Shown here: in pieces, positions 1 to 6,720 of the stretch
Position numbering within the stretch: position 1 is the stretch's first letter
Layout: every line of letters begins with the position of its first letter
Assembly (NCBI GenBank): GCA_050741255.1
Contig: JBOIEQ010000097.1
Span: 1 to 16,164, forward strand
From: CAZXNF01 sp050741255
GTDB taxonomy: Bacteria > Pseudomonadota > Gammaproteobacteria > Burkholderiales > SG8-41
Direction: 5' to 3'
DNA: 16,164 nt
The notes under the pieces: generated by a model
What the model was told of the DNA's origin: nothing
The model's input: the letters and a program-made list of their open reading frames with translations, nothing else
Database searches by the model: none
Program-made: the position numbers and the translations under genes

Positions 1-486
1 ACGCTGGCCATGCTGCGCGGCTACTGCATCGGTGGCGGCGCGGCGATCGCCATCGGCTGCGATTTCCGTATCGCCTCGGACGATACGCGCTACGGCGTCC
101 CGGCCGGCAAGCTGGGCCTCGGCTACCGCTTTACCGGCATCAACCGGCTCGCCCAGCTTGTCGGTCCGGCCTTCACCGCGGAGATTTTCTTCACCGGCCG
201 TCAGTTCAGCGCACAGGAAGCGCTGGCGATGGGGCTGGTCAATCGCGTCGTGCCCGTCGCCGAGTTGGAGAAGACCGTGCTCGACACCGCCAATATCATC
301 TGCAACAACGCGCCGCTGACCCTGAAGTCGATCAAGCGACACCTGATCGAATGGCACAAAGACGAGGCCGACCGCGACCTCAAGCTGTCGCAGAAGCTGG
401 TGGACGATTGCTATACCAGCGAGGATTACAAGGAAGGCCGCACGGCCTTCATGGAGAAGCGCAAGCCGGTGTTCAAAGGACGGTAA
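1..486 (+). CDS. Crotonase-fold (enoyl-CoA hydratase/isomerase family) protein, C-terminal part
   Basis: The 5' end lies outside the window; the visible 161 residues run in frame from base 1 to a TAA at 484-486. The oxyanion-hole glycines (CIGGG, codons 25-39) and the C-terminal EGRTAFMEKRKPVF segment are typical of the crotonase superfamily, which binds acyl-CoA thioesters in the cytoplasm. The two glutamates that do hydration in rat mitochondrial enoyl-CoA hydratase (Glu144 after GGGC, Glu164 in QPE) align with Ala codons at 43-45 and 103-105 (GGGAA and VPAG). So it is probably not a standard hydratase and could be an isomerase, hydrolase or other crotonase reaction. It lies upstream of beta-oxidation genes but is cut off from them by a terminator and a - strand gene. 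The family call is firm; the reaction is not known. Confidence 0.88.
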   Translation, partial: TLAMLRGYCIGGGAAIAIGCDFRIASDDTRYGVPAGKLGLGYRFTGINRLAQLVGPAFTAEIFFTGRQFSAQEALAMGLVNRVVPVAELEKTVLDTANIICNNAPLTLKSIKRHLIEWHKDEADRDLKLSQKLVDDCYTSEDYKEGRTAFMEKRKPVFKGR

Positions 487-500
487 GGTTCTGTCCCTCA

Positions 501-528
501 CGCGCGCCCGGGACCGGGCGCGCGTTTT
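501..528 (+). terminator. Rho-independent terminator after the crotonase gene
   Basis: A perfect GC-rich inverted repeat (10-11 base pairs, 501-511 against 514-524) is followed at once by TTTT (525-528), 14 bases after the crotonase stop codon. The T-run is only on the + strand side, so it should stop the + transcript before it runs into the convergent receptor gene. Confidence 0.78.
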
Positions 529-539
529 CGTGTTGGCGT

Positions 540-1505
540 TCAATCGATTTTCGCGCCGGAATCCCTGGCAGCCTTCGCCCATTTGACCAGTTCGGTGCGC
601 ATGAATTCGCCGAGCTGGTCGGGCGTGCCGGCGATGATCTCGCTGCCCTGCGGCAGCAACTTGCCCTGGATGTCCGGCGACTTCAGGGCACGGGTGATTT
701 CGGCATTCAGGCGGGCCACGGTTTCCTTCGGCGTGCCGGCCGGTGCGAAGAACCCGTACCAGTTGGCCGCGACCACGCCGGGATAGCCGGATTCGGCGAA
801 GGTCGGCAATTGGGGCATCAGCGGCGAGCGCTGGGCGCTGGCCACGGCAATCGGTCGCACGCGCCCGGACTGCATGAACGGCTGCAGGGCGAGCATGGTT
901 TCGAACAGCACGGCGACTTCGCCACCCATCAGCGCCGTGATCGCGGGTGCGCCGCCTTTATACGGTACGTGGATCATGGTCAGCCCCGCTGTCGTCTTGA
1001 AGATCTCGCCGGTCAAATGGAAGATATGACCGTTGCCCGCGGAGCCGAATGCCATTTCACCGGGTTTGGCCTTCGCCAGCGCCACCACGTCTTTCACCGT
1101 GCGTACCGGCAGCGAGGGGTGGGCGACGAACACCGTGGTCACCGATAGCGCCAGCGAGACCGGCGCGAAGTCCTTTACCGTGTCGTAGGGCAGCTTGGCG
1201 TACAGACTGGGATTGATGGCGTGGCTGGTGGGTGTCAGCAGCAGCGTGTAGCCGTCGCCCGGTGATTTCGCCACAACCTCGGTGCCGATGATGCCGCCCG
1301 CGCCGGGGCGGTTGTCCACGACGATCTGCTGGCCCAGGCCTTCACCGGCCTTCAGCGCGATCATCCGGGCGATGATGTCGGTGCCGCCGCCGGGAGCGAT
1401 GGGAACGACGAGACGAACGGGCTTGGCGGGGTAGGCCTGCGCCTGCACAGCGCAGACTGCCAACGAGCCGACAACCGCCGCAACGATGCGGATAGAGCAT
1501 TTCAT
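540..1505 (-). CDS. Bug-family (TctC) periplasmic solute-binding receptor of a tripartite tricarboxylate transporter
   Basis: This 321-residue protein begins with a Sec signal peptide: basic MKCSIR, a hydrophobic stretch, and likely cleavage after AQA at residue 24. The mature start YPAKPVRLVVPIAPGGGTD is the hallmark of Bug receptors; the GGGTD loop (residues 39-43) includes the Asp that in known Bug structures helps position the ligand carboxylate or amide. DNRPGAGG and the later VPYKGGAPA segments are also family typical, and the length fits. The family binds carboxylates, amides or aromatic acids in the periplasm. Many members are orphans without adjacent tctAB permease genes, as here. 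The start is an ATG at 1505-1503 with an AGGAG Shine-Dalgarno at 1519-1515. Divergence from the hydroxyacyl-CoA dehydrogenase gene suggests, but does not prove, that its ligand feeds that pathway. The ligand cannot be read from the sequence. Confidence 0.93.
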   Translation of the reverse strand: MKCSIRIVAAVVGSLAVCAVQAQAYPAKPVRLVVPIAPGGGTDIIARMIALKAGEGLGQQIVVDNRPGAGGIIGTEVVAKSPGDGYTLLLTPTSHAINPSLYAKLPYDTVKDFAPVSLALSVTTVFVAHPSLPVRTVKDVVALAKAKPGEMAFGSAGNGHIFHLTGEIFKTTAGLTMIHVPYKGGAPAITALMGGEVAVLFETMLALQPFMQSGRVRPIAVASAQRSPLMPQLPTFAESGYPGVVAANWYGFFAPAGTPKETVARLNAEITRALKSPDIQGKLLPQGSEIIAGTPDQLGEFMRTELVKWAKAARDSGAKID

Positions 1506-1587
1506 GATCGCAATCTCCTGGAATGGTGCTTCCGGAATCCGCAGCCTTCATGGCCACGGAGTGCGATCCTCGCCCTCGGTACTGTCG

Positions 1588-1609
1588 GTCACGCGCCGCC
1601 GCGCGTGAC
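1588..1609. promoter_or_regulatory. Inverted repeat in the divergent spacer, possible operator
   Basis: GTCACGCG at 1588-1595 is mirrored exactly by CGCGTGAC at 1602-1609 across a 6-base centre. It lies about 80 bases upstream of the Bug receptor start, in the 321-base spacer (1506-1826) between two divergent genes. No T-run follows on either side, so it is not a good intrinsic terminator. An operator is the likeliest reading, but no regulator is visible in the window. Confidence 0.35.
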
Positions 1610-1696
1610 GGCGGGCTTTGTTGTCGAACCACCATACCGGCACGCGGCGCCCCGCGCAACCGCCGGGTCAGGACCGGGACCGGCCAGCGCAGGCTT

Positions 1697-1705
1697 TGCT
1701 ATACT
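1697..1705 (+). promoter_or_regulatory. Extended -10 promoter candidate for the hydroxyacyl-CoA dehydrogenase/thiolase unit
   Basis: TG at 1697-1698, one base, then TATACT at 1700-1705 fits an extended -10 element (TGnTATAAT, one mismatch). No convincing -35 hexamer sits 16-18 bases upstream, which is tolerated in extended -10 promoters. Transcription would begin near 1711-1713 and leave a leader of about 115 bases before the ATG at 1827. Confidence 0.42.
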
Positions 1706-1715
1706 TTGCGGCTGC

Positions 1716-1733
1716 GTTGCCGTGCGCGGCAAC
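1716..1733 (+). promoter_or_regulatory. Inverted repeat at the predicted transcription start, possible operator or leader hairpin
   Basis: GTTGCCG (1716-1722) and CGGCAAC (1727-1733) form a perfect 7-base inverted repeat with a TGCG centre. It begins about 11 bases after the -10 candidate, so a protein bound here would block initiation. It could equally be a 5'-leader hairpin. No T-run follows. Confidence 0.4.
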
Positions 1734-1826
1734 CCGGTTTAACTGCTCACCAAAATCAACGATCGACGGACTGCCGCCCCGCGTTTTGCGCCCGCGGCAG
1801 TCGTCACCAAAGCGAGAATCAACCGT

Positions 1827-3362
1827 ATGGCATTCGATCCCCAGCGTCCCGACCTGATCGTCGGCGTAATCGGCACCGGCGCGATGGGCCGGGGCATCGT
1901 GCAGGTGTCCGCCGCGGGCGGACTGCACGTGATCATGATGGACACCCGCCCGGGCGCCGCGGCGGAAGCGCGCGAGTTCGTCGGCAAGATGCTCGACCGC
2001 GCGGCGGAGAAGGGCAGCATGACCCACGTCGATGCGCAGGCCGCGCTGGCACGCATCAAGGTCGTGGATACCCTGGCCGGTTTCGCGCCCTGCCACATGG
2101 TGGTGGAGGCCATCGTCGAAAACCTCGAACTCAAGCAGAAGCTGTTCGGCGAACTGGAAACTGTCGTCGGACCGGAGTGCATTCTCGCCACCAACACGTC
2201 GTCGATGTCGGTGACGACCATCGCGGCGAAACTGAAGACGCCGCATCGCTTCGCCGGGCTGCATTTCTTCAATCCGGTGCCGCTGATGAAGCTGGTCGAA
2301 GTCATCGACGGTCTGCGTTCGGAACCCTGGGTCGGCGATGCGCTGATGGTCATCGGCAAGCGCATGACGCGCGAGTCGGTGCGCCTGAAGGACGCGCCGG
2401 GCTTCCTGGTCAACCAGGTGGGCCGCGGCTTCTCGCTCGAAGCCTCGCACCTCGTGTATGAGGGCGTTTCCAACTTCACCGACGTGGACCGCGTCATGCG
2501 CGACGTCGGCGGCTTCCGCATGGGGCCGTTCGAACTGATGGACCTGACCGGCCTCGATGTCACGCAGCCGGCCTCGGAGCTGATCTACTCCCAGTTTTTC
2601 CACGAGCCGCGCTACCGCCCGAACCTGATCATGCGCTCGCGTTACGATGCGGGCGTGCTGGGTCGCAAGAGCAACAAGAAGGGCTTCTACGAATACGATG
2701 CGGACATGAAGCCGATCGTGGACAAGGAGCCGCCCGCGCCGACGGCGAAGCCCGACGGTGTGTGGATCAGCCCCGCCGAGCCCGCCGGGCATGCGATCCT
2801 GACCGAACTGGTGAAGAAACTGGGCGCGCGCATCGAACCGTCCACCGGCAAGCCCTCGACCAAGGCGCTGATTCTGGTCACGCCGTACGGAGAGGATGCG
2901 ACGACCGCGGCGGTGGAGCAGGGCCTCGACCCGAAACGCACCGTAGCCGTCGATACGTTGTTCCCGATGGTCAAGCGCCGCACGATCATGGGCACGCCGG
3001 TCACCGACCCGGCCTACCGTGCCGCCGCGCATGGCCTGCTGGCTTCCGACGGCGTACCCGTCACCGTCTGCAGCGACAGTCCGGGCTTCATCGCCCAGCG
3101 CATCGTGGCGATGATCGTCAACGTGGGCTGCTCGATCGCGCAAAGCCGCACCGCAGTGCCGGCCGACATCGACAAGGCGGTGACGCTCGGCCTCAACTAC
3201 CCGAACGGTCCCTTCAAATTTGCCGACGTGCTGGGCGTGGACCGTATCCACAAGATCCTGACCAACATGCAGCGCATCTACGGCGACCCGCGCTACCGCC
3301 CGAACATCTGGCTCACGCGCCGCGCGAAGCTGGGGCTGTCCGCTTTGACCCAAGAAACCTGA
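1827..3362 (+). CDS. 3-hydroxyacyl-CoA dehydrogenase, double-domain (PaaH-like)
   Basis: This 511-residue NAD-dependent enzyme oxidises L-3-hydroxyacyl-CoA to 3-ketoacyl-CoA. The Rossmann dinucleotide motif GTGAMG is at residues 16-21. The catalytic pair is His146 (LHFFNP) and Glu158 (KLVEVI), twelve residues apart as in the characterised family, and VNQVGRG follows at 195-201. Residues 1-290 make a complete enzyme. Residues 311-430 resemble a second, degraded nucleotide-binding half that ends in another PGFIAQRI motif, and 430-511 is a second C-terminal domain. PRYRPN occurs in both halves (261-266 and 488-493). This layout and length match PaaH/PaaC-type proteins. The thiolase gene starts 17 bases downstream, so the next step of beta-oxidation is cotranscribed. 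The ATG has only a weak GCGAG-like ribosome site. The true substrate is unknown; phenylacetate-pathway identity is not supported by other paa genes here. Confidence 0.93.
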   Translation: MAFDPQRPDLIVGVIGTGAMGRGIVQVSAAGGLHVIMMDTRPGAAAEAREFVGKMLDRAAEKGSMTHVDAQAALARIKVVDTLAGFAPCHMVVEAIVENLELKQKLFGELETVVGPECILATNTSSMSVTTIAAKLKTPHRFAGLHFFNPVPLMKLVEVIDGLRSEPWVGDALMVIGKRMTRESVRLKDAPGFLVNQVGRGFSLEASHLVYEGVSNFTDVDRVMRDVGGFRMGPFELMDLTGLDVTQPASELIYSQFFHEPRYRPNLIMRSRYDAGVLGRKSNKKGFYEYDADMKPIVDKEPPAPTAKPDGVWISPAEPAGHAILTELVKKLGARIEPSTGKPSTKALILVTPYGEDATTAAVEQGLDPKRTVAVDTLFPMVKRRTIMGTPVTDPAYRAAAHGLLASDGVPVTVCSDSPGFIAQRIVAMIVNVGCSIAQSRTAVPADIDKAVTLGLNYPNGPFKFADVLGVDRIHKILTNMQRIYGDPRYRPNIWLTRRAKLGLSALTQET

Positions 3363-3379
3363 TTCCCGAGGAGACTGCG

Positions 3380-4582
3380 ATGATGAACGCCTATATCTAC
3401 GAAGGCCTGCGCACCCCGTTCGGCCGCTACGCGGGTTCGCTCGCCAAGGTCCGTCCCGACGACATGCTGGGCAGCGTGATCAAGACGCTGATGGCGAAGA
3501 GCGCCTTCAAGGTCGACCAGGTCGAGGACGTCGTCGTCGGTTGCGCCAACCAGGGCGGTGAGGACGCGCGCTGCGTCGCGCGCCATGCGGCGTTGTCCGC
3601 AGGCCTGCCGATCGACGTCCCGGGCACCGTGCTCCAGCGCAACTGCGCCAGCGGCCTCGATGCGCTGGTGTATGCCTCGCGCAGCCTGGCGGCGGGGGAA
3701 GGCGATGTCTTTATCGTCGGCGGCGTGGAAAGCATGAGCCGCGCGCCCTTCGTGTTCGCCAAGTCGGAGAACCCGTTCAGCCGCGACCTGCGTATTTTCG
3801 ACAGCACGATCGGTCCGCGTTTCTCCAACCCGAAGCTGAACAAGCAGTTCGGCGACGACCAGATGCCGCAGACCTCGGACAACCTGGCGAAGGAATACGG
3901 CATCACCCGCGAGGCGGCCGACAAGTTCGCGGCGTGGAGCCAGCAGAAGTATGCCGTGGCGAAAGGCGAGGGCTACTTCGCCGGCGAGATCATGCCTTAT
4001 GAAATGCCGGCAGGGCGCAAAGGCCCGGTGCCGCCCGTGTCCGAGGACGAGCATCCGCGGCCGGAAACCACCATGGACGTGCTCGCCAAGATGAAAGTGC
4101 TGTACGAAGGCGGCGTGACTACCGCAGGCAACGCGTCCGGTGTCAACGATGGTGCGGCCGCGATGACCGTCGCGACAAAAGCGGCCGGCGACAAGGCCGG
4201 CGTCAAGCCGATTGCCAGGATCGTGGCGACCGCCGCCATGGGGGTGGAGCCGCGCATCATGGGGATCGGTCCGGTGCCGGCAGCCAAGAAAGCGCTGGCG
4301 CGCGCGGGACTCACGATCAAGGACATGGACATCATCGAAATCAACGAGGCCTTCGCCGCGCAGGTGCTGTCCTGTCTGAAGGGCCTCGGCGTGGCCGAGG
4401 ACGACAAGCGCGTCAACCCGAACGGCGGCGCGATCGCGATCGGTCACCCGCTCGGCGCTTCCGGCACCCGGCTCGCGCTGACCACCGCGCGCCAGCTCCA
4501 GCGCAGCGGCGGCAAGTACGCGCTGGCGGCGCTGTGCATCGGCGGCGGGCAGGGGCTGGCCGTGATCCTCGAACGGGTCTGA
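3380..4582 (+). CDS. Thiolase (acetyl-CoA acyltransferase), PcaF/PaaJ-like
   Basis: This 400-residue protein cleaves 3-ketoacyl-CoA with CoA to acetyl-CoA and a shortened acyl-CoA. The nucleophile is Cys89 in QRNCASGLDA. NEAFAAQ, GGAIAIGHPLGASGTR and the C-terminal CIGGGQG supply the conserved His and the second Cys. The opening EGLRTPFGRYAGSLA and the GCANQGGED segment resemble 3-oxoadipyl-CoA thiolases, which suggests a dicarboxylic or aromatic-derived substrate; this is inference from similarity. The start is set by GAGGAG at 3368-3373, six bases before ATG 3380; a second ATG follows at once. It lies 17 bases after the hydroxyacyl-CoA dehydrogenase stop, and a terminator-like hairpin follows the gene. 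Confidence 0.94.
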   Translation: MMNAYIYEGLRTPFGRYAGSLAKVRPDDMLGSVIKTLMAKSAFKVDQVEDVVVGCANQGGEDARCVARHAALSAGLPIDVPGTVLQRNCASGLDALVYASRSLAAGEGDVFIVGGVESMSRAPFVFAKSENPFSRDLRIFDSTIGPRFSNPKLNKQFGDDQMPQTSDNLAKEYGITREAADKFAAWSQQKYAVAKGEGYFAGEIMPYEMPAGRKGPVPPVSEDEHPRPETTMDVLAKMKVLYEGGVTTAGNASGVNDGAAAMTVATKAAGDKAGVKPIARIVATAAMGVEPRIMGIGPVPAAKKALARAGLTIKDMDIIEINEAFAAQVLSCLKGLGVAEDDKRVNPNGGAIAIGHPLGASGTRLALTTARQLQRSGGKYALAALCIGGGQGLAVILERV

Positions 4583-4601
4583 GCATCGTTCCATTGATCG
4601 C

Positions 4602-4635
4602 AACGGGCCGGTGCGGTGACGCGCCGGCCCGTTTT
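4602..4635 (+). terminator. Terminator-like hairpin between the thiolase and glutaryl-CoA dehydrogenase genes
   Basis: AACGGGCCGG (4602-4611) pairs perfectly with CCGGCCCGTT (4624-4633). The stem extends by three more pairs (one G-U) to a 6-base loop at 4615-4620 and ends in TTTT (4632-4635). It begins 19 bases after the thiolase stop. The Shine-Dalgarno of the next gene starts about five bases after the T-run, so there is no room for a separate promoter between them. Confidence 0.72.
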
Positions 4636-4649
4636 GCTTGGAGGAGTTC

Positions 4650-5849
4650 ATGAGCGATTTTTCAGCCGTCACGCTGATCGGCGGCCGTTTCCAGTGGGAC
4701 GATCCTTTCCTGCTGGAGGAACAACTGACCGACGACGAGCGGCAGATCCGCGACACCGCGCGCGCTTATGCGCAGGAAAAGCTGATGCCGCGCATCCGCG
4801 ACTGGAACCGCACCGAAACCTTCGATCCGGCCGTGATGCGGGAGATGGGCGAACTGGGGTTCCTGGGCGCGCCACTGGAAGGCTACGGCTGCGCCGGCAT
4901 CGGCTACGTGGCCTACGGACTGGTCATGCGCGAGCTGGAACGGGTGGATACCGCCTTCCGTTCCGGCGCCGGCGTACAAACCTCATTGGCCATGACGCCG
5001 ATCTACGCCTACGGCACCGAAGCGCAACGGCAGAAGTACCTGCCGGGCATGGCGGCGGGCGAGATCCTCGGTTGCTTCGGGTTGACCGAACCCGACCACG
5101 GATCCGATCCCGGCAGCATGAACACCCGGGCGAAGAAGGTGGATGGCGGCTGGGTCCTGAACGGCGCCAAGCTGTGGATCACCCATGCGCCCATCGCCCA
5201 TCTGATGGTGGTATGGGCCAAGGACGACGAGGGCGCCATCCGCGGCTTCATCCTCGAGCGCGGGATGAAGGGCCTCTCCACCCGCAAGATCGAAGGCAAG
5301 TTCTCGGTCCGGGCCAGCCCGACCGGAGAGATCGTGATGGACCAGGTTTTCGTGCCCGATGAGCAATTGCTGCCGAACGTCAAAGGGCTCAAGGGACCTT
5401 TCGGCTGCCTCAACAATGCCCGTTTCGGCATCTGCTGGGGCGCGCTGGGCTCGGCCGAGTTCTGCTGGCACACCGCACGCAATTACGTGATGGACCGCAA
5501 GCAGTTCGGCCGACCGCTCGCGGCCAACCAACTCATCCAGAAGAAGCTCGCCGACATGCAGACCGAGATCACGATCGGCCTGCTCGCCTGCCTGCACGTG
5601 TCGCGCCTGAGGGAGCAGGGCAAGGCCTCGCCCGAAATGGTGTCGCTGATGAAGCGGAACTCCACCGGCAAGGCGCTGGACGTGGCGCGCACCGCCCGCG
5701 ACATGCTGGGCGGCAACGGCATTTCCGACGAATACGGCGTGATCCGGCAACTGCTGAATCTGGAGACCGTGAACACGCTGGAGGGCACGCACGACATTCA
5801 CGCGCTGGTACTGGGACGTGCGCAGACGGGCATCTCGGCGTTCAATTGA
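4650..5849 (+). CDS. gcdH: Glutaryl-CoA dehydrogenase-like acyl-CoA dehydrogenase
   Basis: This 399-residue FAD enzyme is close to glutaryl-CoA dehydrogenase over its full length. Shared signatures are GCFGLTEPDHGSDP, KFSVRASPTG, PFGCLNNARFGI, NQLIQKKLADMQTEIT, DMLGGNGISDEYG and EGTHDIHAL. The catalytic base is Glu378 and the carboxylate-binding Arg is Arg104; Glu97 matches human Glu87. Two active-site changes stand out. The residue before Glu378 is Leu377, where decarboxylating enzymes have Tyr (human Tyr369), and Phe103 replaces the Tyr before the Arg. It should oxidise a glutaryl-CoA-like dicarboxylyl-CoA in the cytoplasm and pass electrons to ETF, but decarboxylation is doubtful. ATG 4650 is preferred over an in-frame TTG at 4638 because GGAGGAG lies at 4640-4646. 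The usual neighbouring CoA-transferase and LysR genes are absent. The symbol reflects homology. Confidence 0.88.
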   Translation: MSDFSAVTLIGGRFQWDDPFLLEEQLTDDERQIRDTARAYAQEKLMPRIRDWNRTETFDPAVMREMGELGFLGAPLEGYGCAGIGYVAYGLVMRELERVDTAFRSGAGVQTSLAMTPIYAYGTEAQRQKYLPGMAAGEILGCFGLTEPDHGSDPGSMNTRAKKVDGGWVLNGAKLWITHAPIAHLMVVWAKDDEGAIRGFILERGMKGLSTRKIEGKFSVRASPTGEIVMDQVFVPDEQLLPNVKGLKGPFGCLNNARFGICWGALGSAEFCWHTARNYVMDRKQFGRPLAANQLIQKKLADMQTEITIGLLACLHVSRLREQGKASPEMVSLMKRNSTGKALDVARTARDMLGGNGISDEYGVIRQLLNLETVNTLEGTHDIHALVLGRAQTGISAFN

Positions 5850-5860
5850 GGCAGGCACGA

Positions 5861-6640
5861 ATGTTAAAACGCTGCGCTGTTACTGCCCTGGTATTGGCAG
5901 CGACGGGGACAGCACCTGCGCAGACCACGGGGTTTTACGTACGCGCTTCGGCAAACTATCAACAGAACCGGGATGTGCCGCTGACCGACAATCTGCCGCC
6001 CGGTGCGGGCAGCTGGTTTGGCTACGGCGTCCCCGGCAATCCGTTCGGTTTCGTCATTCCCGGCAATCCCAATGAGGGGGACAAGCACCCGCATTCCAGC
6101 CGCTGGGGCGGGGGGCTGGCATTGGGATACAGGGCGTCGCTGTTGTTGCGCTACGAGTTGTCGGTGGATCGCACCAGCGGCAGCACGATCCAGTTTGCGT
6201 ATCCGTCCCTGGTTGCGCCGTCACCTGCAGAAAGCGTCTGGTTCAGCGTCACCAGCACCCAGATGATGGGCAACGTCTATCTCGACGTCGCACCACTGCT
6301 GCCGCCAGACGCGCTGGGCCCGGTGAATCCCTATGTGATGGTGGGCGCGGGTGTCTCGCGCAATACCAATGGCGACTACCTGTGCAACTCGCTCAACTCC
6401 TGCACGGCCAATTCGTACGCCACCGCGGCCACGCATTACGACTTCGCCTGGCAGACCGGACTGGGAATCGTATGGAAGATCACGCCCGCGGTAGCGATGG
6501 ATTTCGGTTATCGGTACGTGGACATGGGAACGATCCGCGGGGCCGATGTGCAGGCGCCGTTCCCGGCCTGGGGATTGAACGGGCGGCTGACCGCGAACCG
6601 GTTTTCGGCAGGCCTCGTCTACACGTTCGGCGGCAAATAG
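5861..6640 (+). CDS. Outer-membrane beta-barrel protein (Opa/OmpW-like fold)
   Basis: This 259-residue protein has a signal peptide (MLKRCAVTALVLAATGTAPAQ, cleavage near residue 22). Strands then alternate aromatic and polar residues, for example GFYVRASANYQQ at the start and WGGGLALGYRASLLLRYELSV. The last strands are FAWQTGLGIVWKIT, AVAMDFGYRYVDM and RFSAGLVYTFGGK, which fit a small eight-stranded barrel ending in a beta-signal. Two Cys in LCNSLNSC could form a disulfide in a surface loop. ATG 5861 lies 11 bases after the dehydrogenase stop, with GAGG just upstream overlapping that stop, so the two are probably cotranscribed. An in-frame TTG at 5846 overlaps the upstream gene and would spoil the signal peptide. 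Whether it is a pore for the pathway's substrate or a structural barrel cannot be told. Confidence 0.82.
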   Translation: MLKRCAVTALVLAATGTAPAQTTGFYVRASANYQQNRDVPLTDNLPPGAGSWFGYGVPGNPFGFVIPGNPNEGDKHPHSSRWGGGLALGYRASLLLRYELSVDRTSGSTIQFAYPSLVAPSPAESVWFSVTSTQMMGNVYLDVAPLLPPDALGPVNPYVMVGAGVSRNTNGDYLCNSLNSCTANSYATAATHYDFAWQTGLGIVWKITPAVAMDFGYRYVDMGTIRGADVQAPFPAWGLNGRLTANRFSAGLVYTFGGK

Positions 6641-6720
6641 ATCTGCGGTAAACTGAAGAAAAATCGGATGCCGCATGAACCGCATCGCGGACTAGCATGA
6701 CCAACCTGGAGGAGCATTTC

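Noticed and set aside
1668..3353. A 561-codon open frame on the - strand opposite the hydroxyacyl-CoA dehydrogenase gene
   Set aside because: It is rich in His, Arg and Asp with no fold-like pattern, as expected for the antisense of a high-GC gene. The + strand protein has clear catalytic motifs.
3293..4756. A 487-codon open frame on the - strand opposite the thiolase gene
   Set aside because: It mirrors the thiolase codon bias, spans an intergenic terminator and has low-complexity His/Arg composition. There is no ribosome site or family motif.
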